Assembly: GCA_001566295.1 (NCBI GenBank) | Contig: KQ964293.1 | Coordinates: forward strand, 1-42,314 | Length of the DNA: 42,314 nucleotides | Direction: 5' to 3' | Origin: Microdochium bolleyi | Lineage: Eukaryota > Ascomycota > Sordariomycetes > Xylariales > Microdochiaceae | Shown here: positions 28,726 through 38,511 of the stretch, one piece after another | How positions within the stretch are numbered: the stretch's first letter is position 1 | How the letters are laid out: every line of letters starts with the position of its first letter | The notes under the pieces: model-generated | What the model was told of the DNA's origin: nothing | The model's database searches: none | What the model saw: the letters and a program-made list of their open reading frames with translations, nothing else | Program-made: the position numbers and the translations under genes

Positions 28726-30306
28726 CTAGTGCGTTGGAATGATAGGGTTGTAGTAGCGAAAACTATTCCGAGGATCGTAAAGCTGTTTAAGTTGTCTCAG
28801 CTTCTCCAACCTCCAGGACTCAGAACCGTATATTTCCTCCAACGGTTCGAATCCATTCGCATAATTAACATAAGCATGCATTGGACGATGTGGCTGTCCT
28901 TCATGCCACCATTGCCTGACTCTATCTGTCCAAGCTCGAGCCTCAATAACAAGAGCATCTTCCTGGGACTGAAAAGTCACTTGCATGAGCATAAGATGAT
29001 AGTCTTGGCGGAATGGATACGCGGAAGCGTCAGGCTGTCCATCTTGTACGCTCCTAGTGGAGTACCCTTCGTGGATAATGGCGGCCCCAGCCGCGATGGT
29101 CGCCTTGTTCTTTATTTTCTGGGCAAAGTCGTCGAAAATATAGCGTTCGCTAGTCAGATTATAGTTCTGTAGGCCGATTGTTGTCGTGACGCGATGTTTC
29201 CCATGTTGGCAGATTGCAGAACTATCATCGGTACTTTGCGCTTTCGATATCTCTGGGTAAGGTACGTTGCCAGACTGTTGCCCAATTGATGGGATGGCAT
29301 TAAATGGTGCCAAGTACTGAGAGGCGGCATCTGCGCTTCCGCGGTATGCAAATGACCACACGATCACTGGTTGTTTGGTATCGATCTCAGGCCTGAAGAC
29401 AAAGCTTCCGAAATTGAATGCCATGTTGACTGGGGTCGTTCCGTTGTTGTGCAGATCGTTCAGTGCAGTGAACACCCTTTCCAGGTCGGACCCTCGCCAT
29501 ATATAATTGTGGTAGTGCCAGGTGTCAGGCCCCCGCGGCCAGATTCGCAATTCGAGACTCGTCACTATACCGAAGTTATGACCTGCTCCTCGCATTGCCC
29601 AGAAGAGATCAGGATGGTTGGACTTATCGACCAGAACTGCCTCGCCATTGGCCAGCACAACCTTGAGGCGGACGATATTATCACTGATCATGCCATAGAG
29701 GCCTTCGTGGCGCCCATGGCCCCCACCAAGCCCTACGCCGAGCAAACCAACGCAGTCACAAGAACCGGTAGTCGTAACGAAGCCTTCTCTCCAGAGATAC
29801 CGCGTTACATTGCCAGCGCTCACGCCACCAGCAAACCAGGCGGTTTTCTTGTCTGCATTAATGGATATGTCCTGGAGCTTGGCTAGGTGGATCTGAATGC
29901 CGGTGAAAGACCCGAGACTTTGTGCATTTCCGTGGCCCCGGTTTACTGCTAGGAATGGAATCTTCTTCTCATTACAGAACAGGATCTAAGGGCAGTTAGT
30001 ATTAGAATCTTCAGACGAGAGTGGGATTATTACTGTGGACTGTATATCACGTTCGTTGGCGATAACAACAACCATTTGTATCGTCGGCGCGAACAGTGTG
30101 TTCCAACGTGATGTGGACTCACTGAACAGAGGATTTTCGGGACCAAAGATGACAGCTTCGTTTGATAGCCGGATGTCCAGCTCAGCTTGCAGAATCATTA
30201 GGTCATCTCGTGTGCAGAGGAAGGGCGAGGCTCTGGGATGGGCGATGGCGTAGACCTGGACAACACTACCCAGGATCAGGTAGTATAGAAGGGCCGGAAG
30301 AATCAT
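28726..30306 (-). CDS. Secreted FAD-linked oxidase with BBE domain, one intron
   Basis: Exon 1 runs from ATG 30306 to 30034 and starts with a signal peptide (MILPALLYYLILGSVVQVYA). A 48-bp GT-AG intron (30033-29986; branch CTAAC, acceptor CTTAG) joins it in phase to exon 2 (29985-28726), for 510 residues. The FAD-binding-4 domain shows ERDIQST, then AVNRGHGNAQ with His109, and GSCDCVGLLGVGLGGGHG with Cys167. These are the two residues that hold FAD bicovalently in berberine-bridge-enzyme-like oxidases. FWAMRGAGHNFGIVTSLELR follows. The C-terminal BBE motif is complete: YVNYANGFEP, then a Tyr-Gly, and LYDPRNSFRYYNP. Such enzymes oxidise alcohols, sugars or alkaloid-like compounds with O2, giving H2O2. 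No biosynthetic cluster partners are adjacent, so the substrate is unknown. The gene appears intact. Confidence 0.93.
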
Positions 30307-30844
30307 TATCTCTAATTGGCAAGGGTCCCTTGTGATGCTTTAAACTGGCTGGGGTGGGCGGCAACCTCCCTCAAGTCCCTGGTTGCTTCTCCGTAACCGG
30401 ATGTTGTAGCTCTAGCCAACGTTCAATATGCTACGCCTGCCTCGCGCCTTATATCTATACTTCGCGAGGCAACTCGTAGGCAATGGTCCAAGGTTGCTTT
30501 AGGGCGTTGTTACAACACTGCTATTGCCAAGCCTAACCCAACAATGCAGCACCCGCGTACATGCTACTGTAACGTTAATACGCGCGTGGAACTCCTTCAC
30601 TGGACCAGTGGCTGATGAGCGTCCCCACCCTGGCCAGATGCGATATCGTTGTTTGTGCTGATTTTCCAGCAAACAAGTATCGTCACATCCCACAATTATG
30701 GGGACTTGGACCTCGGCCTTTGTACTGATTTTCTGCTACATCGGATTCGAGCACTATGCAACCATGATACAAGACTGCCAAACTGGCTTCAGCACATGTC
30801 CAAAGACGCAATGAGCCCACGACGCCGTTCCTAGCCGAACACCC
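30307..30844. other. Divergent intergenic region
   Basis: It lies between the diverging FAD oxidase (-) and C2H2 protein (+), so both promoters should be here. No gene or repeat recognised. Confidence 0.45.
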
Positions 30845-31900
30845 ATGGCCGCCACAGCCGAATCAACTCCGATGAATGTTGAGACGGAGGAACGAACAAA
30901 ATCAATGAGACCGCGCCGTCATCGACCGCCACGCGGTGCGGTAGATGCGCCGAGTTCGCAACTACGATGCGAGAACTGCACAAAGTGTAATTGCGAGTGC
31001 GAGCTTCTGTCGCTTCATTTGCGCGATAGTAAAGAAACTAAAGATCATCTACAGCCAAACTTATCAACTAGGTCATCTGTCCGCAAACTCAGCCCCAGGC
31101 ATGGCCCAGTCGATCCTCATTCACAGGCTCAGTTGCTACCGAATCTGCATTCAGATACAATCAAGGAGCATAACATACAATCACCTACACCGGGTCACGA
31201 ACAGCCCGCGGAGATCTTGGGACAAGGAGTTACGAATAGCAGAGCTGGGAATACTTACGAATCGGTGAAGTCAGGGAGCTTCAGCGAAGCAGAGAGCTTT
31301 TCCAGCCCACCTAAGCTCCACAGCCCGGCAGCTCTACCACTCGATCAAGGGTGGTATGAAACCCCGGCACGCCACGATCGTCCGCTTAGGCCCCGTATCG
31401 AAGTACGCGAATGGCTTTCGTCTACTCAGCAACACTATAAACCATTCGGACTCCACGCAGCTCCGTCCGAGTCTGAAATTTTGCCAGCCTTAGACATTGG
31501 AGAGGAGAGAACAAGCTATAAGGATGATCTATACCATGGAAAGGTTGATGCGTACCTCCATTCCGATTACAGTCAGGGTTTACTTCAGGTACGTCGAGAC
31601 TTAAGCCGAACTCGTGTAGCTGATAATAATAACGTATCGAAGCGTGTTCAGAATACGCATATGTGCAATTGGCACGCTCACTCGGAAGAACGACCCAAGA
31701 TTGCATTCGCTATTTCAAGTGTAGGCAGTCTCTCAGATACATGTCAGGCAATATTGATGAAGGGTCAGTGGAATGGCTCCATAACACCTGGTTTTGTCTG
31801 TCTGTGGCCGCGTTGCTCCCACATCGCAGAAGACGGTCCCTCGTTGGATGCTCACTTTCAAGCCGAGCACAGCGTCGAAAAGGCTGGACGGTTCGGGTAA
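30845..31900 (+). CDS. Disordered protein with C-terminal C2H2-like finger
   Basis: ATG 30845 gives 351 residues. Most of the chain is polar, Ser/Pro/His-rich and probably disordered. Near the start a basic patch (MRPRRHRPPRG) is followed by a Cys cluster, CENCTKCNCEC. At the C-terminus CLWPRCSHIAEDGPSLDAHF and the following QAEH form C319-x4-C324-x12-H337-x4-H342, a C2H2 zinc-finger pattern. The stop overlaps a weak GTAATC donor; a 50-bp intron (about 31898-31947) would extend the protein by some 16 residues including CWKC, which I cannot confirm. It is probably a nuclear regulatory protein. It is divergent from the FAD oxidase, which could be a target, though nothing in the sequence shows that. 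Confidence 0.55.
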   Translation: MAATAESTPMNVETEERTKSMRPRRHRPPRGAVDAPSSQLRCENCTKCNCECELLSLHLRDSKETKDHLQPNLSTRSSVRKLSPRHGPVDPHSQAQLLPNLHSDTIKEHNIQSPTPGHEQPAEILGQGVTNSRAGNTYESVKSGSFSEAESFSSPPKLHSPAALPLDQGWYETPARHDRPLRPRIEVREWLSSTQQHYKPFGLHAAPSESEILPALDIGEERTSYKDDLYHGKVDAYLHSDYSQGLLQVRRDLSRTRVADNNNVSKRVQNTHMCNWHAHSEERPKIAFAISSVGSLSDTCQAILMKGQWNGSITPGFVCLWPRCSHIAEDGPSLDAHFQAEHSVEKAGRFG

Positions 31901-33385
31901 TCACAAAGTTAGAGGCTGTTTGTGCTGTATGGAACAGGTAACGCAGTCTCGATTGCTGGAAGTGTCGACCAAGTAACAATTCGAAGGCAGAGTAGAAGAA
32001 ATCGTACCCTCGAAAGCGAAGAAAAGTGAAGACGAAGGCCGCAACTGGAAGTACTGTAAATTGCTTCCTACTTCGGATGATGTGATAATCCACGTGAGAT
32101 CGCTCTTTTTGCGCCTGCTGATACATCAAGGTGAACAAATACGATAATACCTACTCCGACACTTCCCAAAGCCTTATATTCATTAATTCTACACTCTTTC
32201 GCGTCTACTCACCCTCAGATCGTCTACAGGAACGACCGCCACGTACAATTCGATGAGTTAATACCGTAACTCCAACTATATGGCGCGGCCGCCATAGTCC
32301 ACTTCAACCCGCAGTCTCCCCTTCGTTTCAGAACATGCCTGACCACCTGTAGTACACCACGGAGCAAGCCCCATGAATACTTTCAAGGCAGCTTCAATCA
32401 AGCCAGCAGCAGCCCCTGCGGGGGACAGCTGCCGTACTCAAATTGGTTCGCCCTCGAGCCCAAACCGCTACTACCTCTCTGGGCTCCATATTCGCTCAAG
32501 GTGTGCTGGGCTCAGTGGCTTTCGGGCTGAGTTAATCCTCCTCCGCCTACCAACCTGCCATCTCTATCGGATCTACTGACTGATGAGACTACTTCGCGTA
32601 TGCATAGAATAAGACAACCATCCTCGATTGGGCTAGAGCACGCCACGGGTTCAGGGTTGTCATCAGATGTGGTAATCGCATGGAGACGCCATGAAGATAT
32701 CATACCATCATAGTGACAATGACGGGTAACAGTAACAGGCGCAAAAACAACAGCAGTGACAACCGAGCATCAGTTGTTCATTCACAGCAAGTACGAAGCC
32801 CTGCGGCCCAAGTATTGTAGAAGTGGTATTTTGTGGACAGTCATAACCAGCCGCAACTTCACTAGACGTCGGAATCTCACTGTAAAGCTCGATCACGAGT
32901 AGTTCAACTTAAGCGATTAAGTGAACAAAGGAGCATGGTGTGAAACATACGGGCCTCCTGCATGCTCTAGCTAGCCCGTGGTGTCACGAAACAAGGGATC
33001 GCTCCCTAGCTAGCTCTGCCAGCGGCTGTCCTCGCAAAAGCTCTAGCTCGTTTACGAGACGTAGCTAGCCACTCTGAGAGGCTCTTCACGGAGCTTGCTC
33101 CAAGCATACGACAGATCGTCTCCGAGGCGGCGCCAGTGGGCGTTGCAGCTAAAGAAAGCTCCTCTCGTAGCGGCCTGATTCAGATAATCTACTACATGAT
33201 CCACGACCGCTGGCTCATTTTGTTGCTCATTGGCGAGTTCCATTGGCTCCCTCCCTGAAAAAGCAATTAAAACAAGTCTTTGAGCAGGCCGGCCGGGAAG
33301 CCCGTGTTGGTGGTTCACTACTCTCGAGCCACTCGCAAGTTGTGCCCTTAGCCGTTCGGGCGTGCGTGCCCGTCGCAGCCTTGAA
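31901..33385. other. Intergenic, no firm gene
   Basis: The plus frame from ATG 32373 (68 codons) and minus frames at 32512-32896 and 33052-33318 lack domains. The last is preceded, on the minus strand, by a good pyrimidine-rich acceptor (CTTTTTCAG near 33260), so a small exon starting MELANEQQN is possible. A 7-bp palindromic pair TATGGCG/CGCCATA surrounds a NotI site near 32280. Confidence 0.35.
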
Positions 33386-33684
33386 CTAGCCTAGTCGGTC
33401 TTCTGATACCTCGCTGAGTGTTCTAGCTAGACGATTTAGCCAAAATACTCGACTTACGCGGTGCCGTTGATCTCCTTCAGTTCCCTGCGATTTATATCTG
33501 ACCCGGTCAGGATAACATAAGGCGCCGCTAAATTCATTCCCGTTCCGATAAACCCAGCGTCTAACTCATCTATTGGACAAATAAGAATTGACTTATAAAG
33601 ACCTTCGCCGAAGAAATGTGCCATTAGGGAGACCTTCACGTTAGGGCTTGGGAATTTCCGTATAGCGTGGTCGAATTCATACAT
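33386..33684 (-). CDS. Unrecognised gene piece, probably the 3' part of a transposon-split gene
   Basis: The frame from ATG 33684 reads like protein (for example VKVSLMAHFFGEGLYKSILI and GMNLAAPYVILTGSDINRRE). Its stop lies in a GTAAGT donor; removing a 44-bp intron (33457-33414) adds a short last exon ending at 33386. The frame is open upstream of the ATG to about 33714 (with CHGLCRRC), so the true start is probably further upstream. That would be beyond the transposon at 33991-36998: see the fragment at 36999-37275. Family not recognised. Confidence 0.4.
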
Positions 33685-33992
33685 GCATCTCCTGCATAGC
33701 CCGTGACATGGTTGCTCTAGCTCCAGTATTCAACGAGTACATATCTAGGTCGAAGCTCCTGTGGGCGGTTCATTTGACGCCGAGTGCTTTGCAGCATACA
33801 GTGCGGATTGTTTCGATGGGAAAGGAAGGTGTTTCAATGCCCCGCGTTAATAAGAGAAAGGGGGTGATGTTTCTTTACTTAAGCTTACTACGGTATATAG
33901 TAACTGTGACGTTTTGTGCAGGTAACGTTCCTGCGCTCGATAGAGCTTAAAATGGGTGATTTCAACAGTGTAATTGAGAATTGTCTGTCTTA

Positions 33993-34028
33993 CAATAAGA
34001 ACCAGGTTCAGCTTCCACGTTATCAGCC
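33993..34028 (+). repeat. Left terminal inverted repeat
   Basis: It begins CAATAAGAACCAGGTTCAG immediately after a TA dinucleotide at 33991-33992. It pairs with the inverted copy at 36961-36996 (31 of 36 positions). Confidence 0.92.
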
Positions 34029-34380
34029 TATCCTATATGTGGGGAAGGTTTCTAAGCAAGTGGAACACAGTGTGAAGACCTGCACGCGTCCGCATTTTCC
34101 GCCTGCAGCATTAAAAGAGCAAACAAAATGGAGGCATTTCATGTGACTCATTGTTTTGTGGGACCACTGAGTCCTCTCATCGCTTGTAATGGCTCCAAAC
34201 AAGTCCGGAATATATAAATTGTCGGGGTCCATCTCTCTCCAAAGCACATGAGCGCAGCGACAAAGCCTTCGTGAATAGATATCATATTGGAAAACCAGGC
34301 CGGCGCTCAACAGCGCATTTTGATCATTTCTCCATGACTGTAAGTATCTATTTTGGGATATTCTAGAATGTTCCAAGACA

Positions 34381-35727
34381 ATGGCTCCACTCTACCCCCA
34401 CTTTCTCAAGCCCCTGCTATTCGAGCCGCAGGTCACACTCCCCATTTGGAGCCCACCACTCACCCACATCCCTTTACCTCTCTTCTCTCGCTTTTTCTCC
34501 TCTCCCTCTCCGACCTCCGAGTCACCTTTTTGGCTCCCTGAAGGATTCATGCCAGCTATGAATCCCGATAGCCCTCTACTTGACAGCCACGATGATCTCG
34601 TCTTTGGCTTCAGCACACCTAGCGTTCGTCTGGAAGTGCCAGGAAGATCACAAGGCAGCAATGAGGCCGGACTTGAAGCTGGCGTCGACCGCCCCATTCC
34701 GTCTACGCTTTGCTGCACGGTTGACTTCAAGATGCGACTGCGTAAGGGGAGACTAATGAAGATTGCAGATGAAACTATAGATAACATCAAAGTTGCCCCC
34801 GATCTCTGCTGGGCGGAAACCTTGCGCTGCAAGCTTGCCAACAAAGCCAACGAAAAGTTGCCCGAGCCCGAATACGAACATCGAGAGACGATCATCACCG
34901 TATCTACTTCCAGACGAGGCGAACCCCCATTCAAACCACCACCCTTTAGTGGATCCGACATCGACTGGACAGATATTGTGGACAAGCTGCGATCGTGGAG
35001 TGACCCGAAGCACAAGCTCAGAATTGAATTCCTTGCAATCTATGAGTGCCTCAAGGTCGTGACCGAGAAGGTAGGCCGCGGTGCTACGAAAAAGCACACC
35101 GCTGCATTGAATAAACTTGTTTCGGGGCAACAAGCAGCCGGTACGGGCGGAGGTGCCGTCTGGCAAGAAGTGTATCAGCTCTTCTCTTGCGCGAGCTCCT
35201 CGTGTACAAACGTCGGGTTTTATTGTTGGGTTCAGAACGGAAAACATTATAAGCTGGACGACAAGATTTTAGACCAGCTTATTGATTACGCTGTAGAAGG
35301 TATGGCGCTGAAGACGCATGCGGATGTGCCCGACAGAATTCGCGAGCAGGTCATCGCACGGGCTGAAGAAGCAATGCAACGCAAGAAGCGAAAAGCTGCT
35401 GCAGTGGAACTTGATCCTTGCAGCACCAACTGCCGGGATGGCAATGTCGACGCCCGGCCATATCGCCTAAACCTGCCCATGCCCCCAGATGAGGCTATCC
35501 AATCGTTCAGCGATTGGCTAAGTGAAAAGGCCACTAACGATGATTGGAAGGAGGCCTATCAAGCCAGTGCTGCAACAGCGCTGAGGCTGGGCTATGATTT
35601 GGAATGGCTGCACAACAATAAGACCACCGGTGCTGGGATATTCAAAGACAATGGAATCATGCCAGGGATAGCGGAGCAGTTTGTGGACAAGATTATGACT
35701 TGGTTAGACGTAATCAACACAGAGTGA
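34381..35727 (+). CDS. Transposon-borne companion protein (uncharacterised fungal family)
   Basis: ATG 34381 gives 448 residues, uninterrupted. The first 60 are Pro/Phe-rich. A central Cys/His segment reads VYQLFSCASSSCTNVGFYCW then NGKHYKL (C270, C275, C282, H289), followed by HADVPDRIREQVIARAEEAM and a basic RKKRKA. From memory this matches a recurrent, multi-copy, uncharacterised fungal family whose core is a QLxxC...C...C W...G+HYKL stretch followed by THxDVPxxIREQ. The last 80 residues (AIQSFSDWLSEKATNDDWKE to the end) form a helical SAM-like module also typical of that family. The gene lies entirely inside the transposon, convergent with the transposase. A role in transposition or element maintenance is inferred from location only; captured host cargo is the alternative. 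Confidence 0.75.
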   Translation: MAPLYPHFLKPLLFEPQVTLPIWSPPLTHIPLPLFSRFFSSPSPTSESPFWLPEGFMPAMNPDSPLLDSHDDLVFGFSTPSVRLEVPGRSQGSNEAGLEAGVDRPIPSTLCCTVDFKMRLRKGRLMKIADETIDNIKVAPDLCWAETLRCKLANKANEKLPEPEYEHRETIITVSTSRRGEPPFKPPPFSGSDIDWTDIVDKLRSWSDPKHKLRIEFLAIYECLKVVTEKVGRGATKKHTAALNKLVSGQQAAGTGGGAVWQEVYQLFSCASSSCTNVGFYCWVQNGKHYKLDDKILDQLIDYAVEGMALKTHADVPDRIREQVIARAEEAMQRKKRKAAAVELDPCSTNCRDGNVDARPYRLNLPMPPDEAIQSFSDWLSEKATNDDWKEAYQASAATALRLGYDLEWLHNNKTTGAGIFKDNGIMPGIAEQFVDKIMTWLDVINTE

Positions 35728-35756
35728 AGCTCCGAGGATTTGAGTGATAATAGAGA

Positions 35757-36743
35757 CTACTCCGGAGGATGTTCTACGTGATACCCGGCGTTGCGAAAAT
35801 GACCCTCAGCACTTTCGCGTCGGCAACCCACCGCCCTGACGCAAGACTTCGCGTAGATTTCAAAATCTCTCCGAATCAAGTTCGGATAATTCTTGCGTTG
35901 TGCTTTCATGTGTGTCTTGACTTCTCCGAAGAACTCTTCGATTGGATCAGTGCGCGGGGTGTATGGCGGTGTAAAGTCTAATAGAACGCCAGCCTCTGCG
36001 GCCATCTGCTGTACCCTTTCTGAGTAGTGAAAACCAACATTGTCCATGATTAGCACAGTCTCCGGTTCGGGCCATCTGCTGCAGTGGCAAAGTAATTGCT
36101 CAATAAAATCTTCGAAAAGAAGTCTGTCCATGGATCCGCTGAAGAAGCGGCATAGCTTGATGCCTCTCTGTGTATATGCTGCAATGAGCTGTACCCGCGG
36201 TCCGCGTTCGAACCGAGCCTTCTCTACTGGTGTGATGCCCTTCGGCGCCCATCCCTTCTTGCGATACATACCTGGCCTGTCAAAGCCACATTCATCAATA
36301 AAAACATAATGGTAGGAACGGCATCCTTGCATTTTCAGTCGGTAGAAATAGAAGTGCTGTAGATCGGGCACCTGTTGCTGGGCTACACGCCTTTTGACCT
36401 TGAATGTGGTGTTACACTTCTTAAGAGTTCGAGCGATTGTGGTTACAGACACCTCCTCGTCGAACTCTTTATGAATAAATCTGACCACCTAACGCTGCGT
36501 CATGTCAGTTTCTTTGCCGAGTCGGTGAATAAGTATATCACCCATTGAAGGAGTAATCTTGGGATCTGGACCGGTTCGGTTCACGGGTGCAGTTGTCGTT
36601 CCAAACTGCGCGAACGTCGATCGTATTCTACGGAGGGATCGACTAGTGCAAGGTACAACGTCAAGAATGGCTTCGTTGTCGAACCCTTTATGGATCATGT
36701 ATGAGATCTGGTCATGCTGAGATCGGGTTAGCCGAGGAGCCAT
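35757..36743 (-). pseudogene. Tc1/mariner (IS630-like) DD34E transposase with one stop codon
   Basis: From ATG 36743 the frame encodes 328 residues interrupted only by TAG at codon 85, just after MTQR. The frame is otherwise continuous. The N-terminus (LTRSQHDQISYMIHKGFDNE, then CTSRSLRRIRSTF) is a helix-turn-helix DNA-binding region. The catalytic DDE_3 core follows: FIDECGFDR (first Asp), VLIMDNVGFHYS (second Asp), and PPYTPRTDPIEEFFGEVK, with the Glu 34 residues after the second Asp, giving DD34E. The stop could come from CAG to TAG, a C-to-T change in a CpA context as made by repeat-induced point mutation, but one site is not proof. It encodes cut-and-paste transposition at TA sites. Convergent with the companion gene. 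Confidence 0.88.
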
Positions 36744-36916
36744 ATCGAGCCTGGTGTGCTCCTGAAGTGGCGAAAGAGGAAGAAATCAGATGGGGTGGCA
36801 ATGCTGGGGGATTCTAGGATATCCAATGTCTGGTGTCTGGTCGTGGCTATGAGTCATAGAAGTGGGGTTGATGTTTCTAGCTTGTCATCTCCCCGCACCA
36901 GAAAGCCAAAAGTGTG

Positions 36917-36939
36917 CACTGTGAATGTGCTCCACAGTG
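36917..36939. other. Subterminal hairpin of the transposon
   Basis: CACTGTG and CACAGTG form a perfect 7-bp inverted pair with 9-bp spacing, 21 bp inside the right terminal repeat. A related ACACAGTGTG lies near the left end at 34066. They may be transposase-binding sites. Confidence 0.5.
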
Positions 36940-36960
36940 ACTTATTTTAGAAATCACTGA

Positions 36961-36996
36961 GGCGTAAAATGTGGAAACTGAACCTGGTTCTTATTG
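36961..36996 (-). repeat. Right terminal inverted repeat
   Basis: Read on the minus strand from 36996 it begins CAATAAGAACCAGGTTCAG, preceded by TA at 36997-36998. It is the inverted partner of 33993-34028. Confidence 0.92.
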
Positions 36997-36998
36997 TA

Positions 36999-37275
36999 GA
37001 AGAAAGGTTCTAAAAAGCGAGACTGCGAGCTCTGGAACTCGGTTTGTATTCTCCAGCGGAGCTCGAAGTGCTGACTCATTGGTCCCATGCGAGCAACGGT
37101 ACGTACCTGATCTGCTTAATGTCACAGTAATACTGTCGCTTTTGAGCTTGAATTGAGAGCCCCGAGTTGCATATGTAACGGAGATGTCACATTTGATTCC
37201 GCTCTCCGTGGCGTCCAAGAACTGAGAATGATAGTCTCGTGGAGATGGAGCAATACTCGACTCCAAGCCCGGCAT
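36999..37275 (-). pseudogene. 5' fragment of a gene interrupted by the transposon
   Basis: ATG 37275 opens a frame (MPGLESSIAPSPRDYHSQFL...) that reads straight into the transposon's right end, where TAA in the terminal repeat stops it two codons later. If the element and one TA are removed, the frame continues open for 47 more codons on the far side (33990 to about 33850) and could splice toward the piece at 33714-33386. No domain is recognised; the sequence has beta-like alternation (SDSITVTLSRSG). A GTACGT donor-like site near 37107 leaves the structure uncertain. Confidence 0.35.
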
Positions 37276-37546
37276 ACCGCGTAGTCACGTGTTCTCTGCG
37301 GTTGACAGGAGAAGTGCCATCAAACAAACAGCCTTAAACTCCGATCCCAAACAATCGCACTCTGTCCTCATACGCCGTTGCTTGTATACAATCATACTTG
37401 CAAGCAGGGCAGGGCGGTGGTAGCTCACGGAATGACTTGGGTCTTGTGGAAATAGCTGCATGAGCAAGAAGACTCAATTATGACAGACCTTTGGGCACGA
37501 AGCCGGTACGAATAGAATTTCGAGTAGTGCGACTATACGTAGAAGT

Positions 37547-38272
37547 ATGGCGGCGGGCCTTTCAGAGCCGTCGCGACTGCCAGGGTCTTTTTTGCTTCTT
37601 CCTTGTGAGCTTCGCCTGAAGATCTACCGAAATCTACTTCTCGAACCCCCCTCCACTGATCGTCTTCGCGACGAGAAGTCGCTAGCGCTCGAGGTAAAGG
37701 CCATGTCGTCGACTACGCCACACAATCAGGACTTCTACTGGTACTACACAGCATATGGCCATCCAATCACGCGTGGGCAAGCCAAGATCTTAGAGAAATG
37801 CCCCCGTGCGCATAGTAGCGCCGCCATCCTGCGGACAAATCGACAGATATACAGCGAGGCGATGCCAGTTCTCTATTCGGAGAACGAATTTCTCGCGCAC
37901 GAGAGCATGCTGACGTCCTGGCCGCGCCTTACCAGATTTCTGGAGCCGGTGCGTTATGCCGAGTCCTCCCCGATGATCCGCACCCTGTTGACTCGCTTCC
38001 GAATCCGGCTCAGACTCGATGTTGATCCTCGGTTTACTGCTTCCGAAGCCGCCACTCATTTCTCAGGCAGATATGAGGTGGTTGTTGAAGTTCTGCGGCC
38101 ATCCTGGCGATCTGGCCCCCTCGGAACTGGCCCACCCGAGAATTTGCGGCTGTTTGAGGGTGTGCGGGGTGTCAGGCGTGCTCGTGTTGAGGGTAGCCTT
38201 GGTGGCATTAAGGACTATGCGCACTGGTTACAAGGTTTAATGATGAGTCCGCCCAAGGGTGTCGACCACTGA
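37547..38272 (+). CDS. 2EXR / F-box-like fungal protein
   Basis: ATG 37547 gives 241 residues. The N-terminal pattern is the common fungal 2EXR/F-box-like start: FLLLPCELRLKIYRNLLLEP. About 60 residues on comes the matching AAILRTNRQIYSEAMPVLYS then ENEF, which is diagnostic of this family. The C-terminal half has no recognised domain (YEVVVEVLRPSW and a Gly/Arg-rich part). Family members are numerous and lineage-expanded in Pezizomycotina; an adaptor role in ubiquitin ligase complexes is often suggested from the F-box-like helix but is not established. No intron is needed and the frame is intact. Confidence 0.75.
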   Translation: MAAGLSEPSRLPGSFLLLPCELRLKIYRNLLLEPPSTDRLRDEKSLALEVKAMSSTTPHNQDFYWYYTAYGHPITRGQAKILEKCPRAHSSAAILRTNRQIYSEAMPVLYSENEFLAHESMLTSWPRLTRFLEPVRYAESSPMIRTLLTRFRIRLRLDVDPRFTASEAATHFSGRYEVVVEVLRPSWRSGPLGTGPPENLRLFEGVRGVRRARVEGSLGGIKDYAHWLQGLMMSPPKGVDH

Positions 38273-38478
38273 GTACTGGCTGACCACAACTTCTTGCGGA
38301 GAAGTCTGCTTCGTCGGCACAGCCGAGTGTTTTCGTATTTACGTCACGGACACGCCACACAAGGCTCAGTTTCACTTTGTCACTTTCGCTCATGACGTTG
38401 ACGGATAATCAGTCATGTCTTGTGCGAAAAGAGCAAAAGTTAGTAGCAAATTATTAGCTAATAGGAATAGACGCGGGA

Positions 38479-38486
38479 TATATAAA
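38479..38486 (+). promoter_or_regulatory. TATA box (TATATAAA)
   Basis: A consensus TATATAAA in a GC-flanked setting lies 26 bp upstream of ATG 38512. This implies a very short 5' leader for that gene, or transcription starting inside the frame. Confidence 0.5.
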
Positions 38487-38511
38487 CCCGGCCGTGTTCC
38501 TTGGGATCTGC

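Larger units (their letters stand above)
33991..36998. mobile_element. Complete Tc1/mariner-type DNA transposon with companion gene
   Basis: A 3,004-bp element (33993-36996) is bounded by 36-bp terminal inverted repeats that match at 31 of 36 positions, the outermost 19 perfectly (CAATAAGAACCAGGTTCAG). Each end is flanked directly by TA, the target duplication of the Tc1/mariner superfamily. Inside are a minus-strand DD34E transposase gene with one stop codon and a plus-strand 448-codon gene. The two are convergent, with only 29 bp between their stop codons, so both lie wholly between the repeats. The element is little decayed: the companion frame is intact, and only one nonsense codon and two transition-type TIR differences suggest damage. 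It may be non-autonomous now but mobilisable in trans. Confidence 0.9.

Noticed and set aside
28838..28852. GGTTCGAATCC, a tRNA T-arm-like sequence
   Set aside because: It lies inside the FAD oxidase coding sequence (the NGFEP region) and has no matching acceptor or anticodon arms around it.
29371..29886. 171-codon plus-strand frame
   Set aside because: Antisense shadow of the FAD oxidase exon 2; no domain and no introns of its own.
31710..32138. 142-codon minus-strand frame overlapping the C2H2 gene end
   Set aside because: It starts without ATG and overlaps a better-supported plus-strand gene.
33916..34146. Plus-strand frame crossing the left transposon end
   Set aside because: It begins outside and continues through the terminal inverted repeat, so it is a chance fusion frame.
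34392..35247. Long minus-strand frames opposite the companion gene of the transposon
   Set aside because: They follow from the composition of the strongly coding plus strand and show no recognisable motifs.
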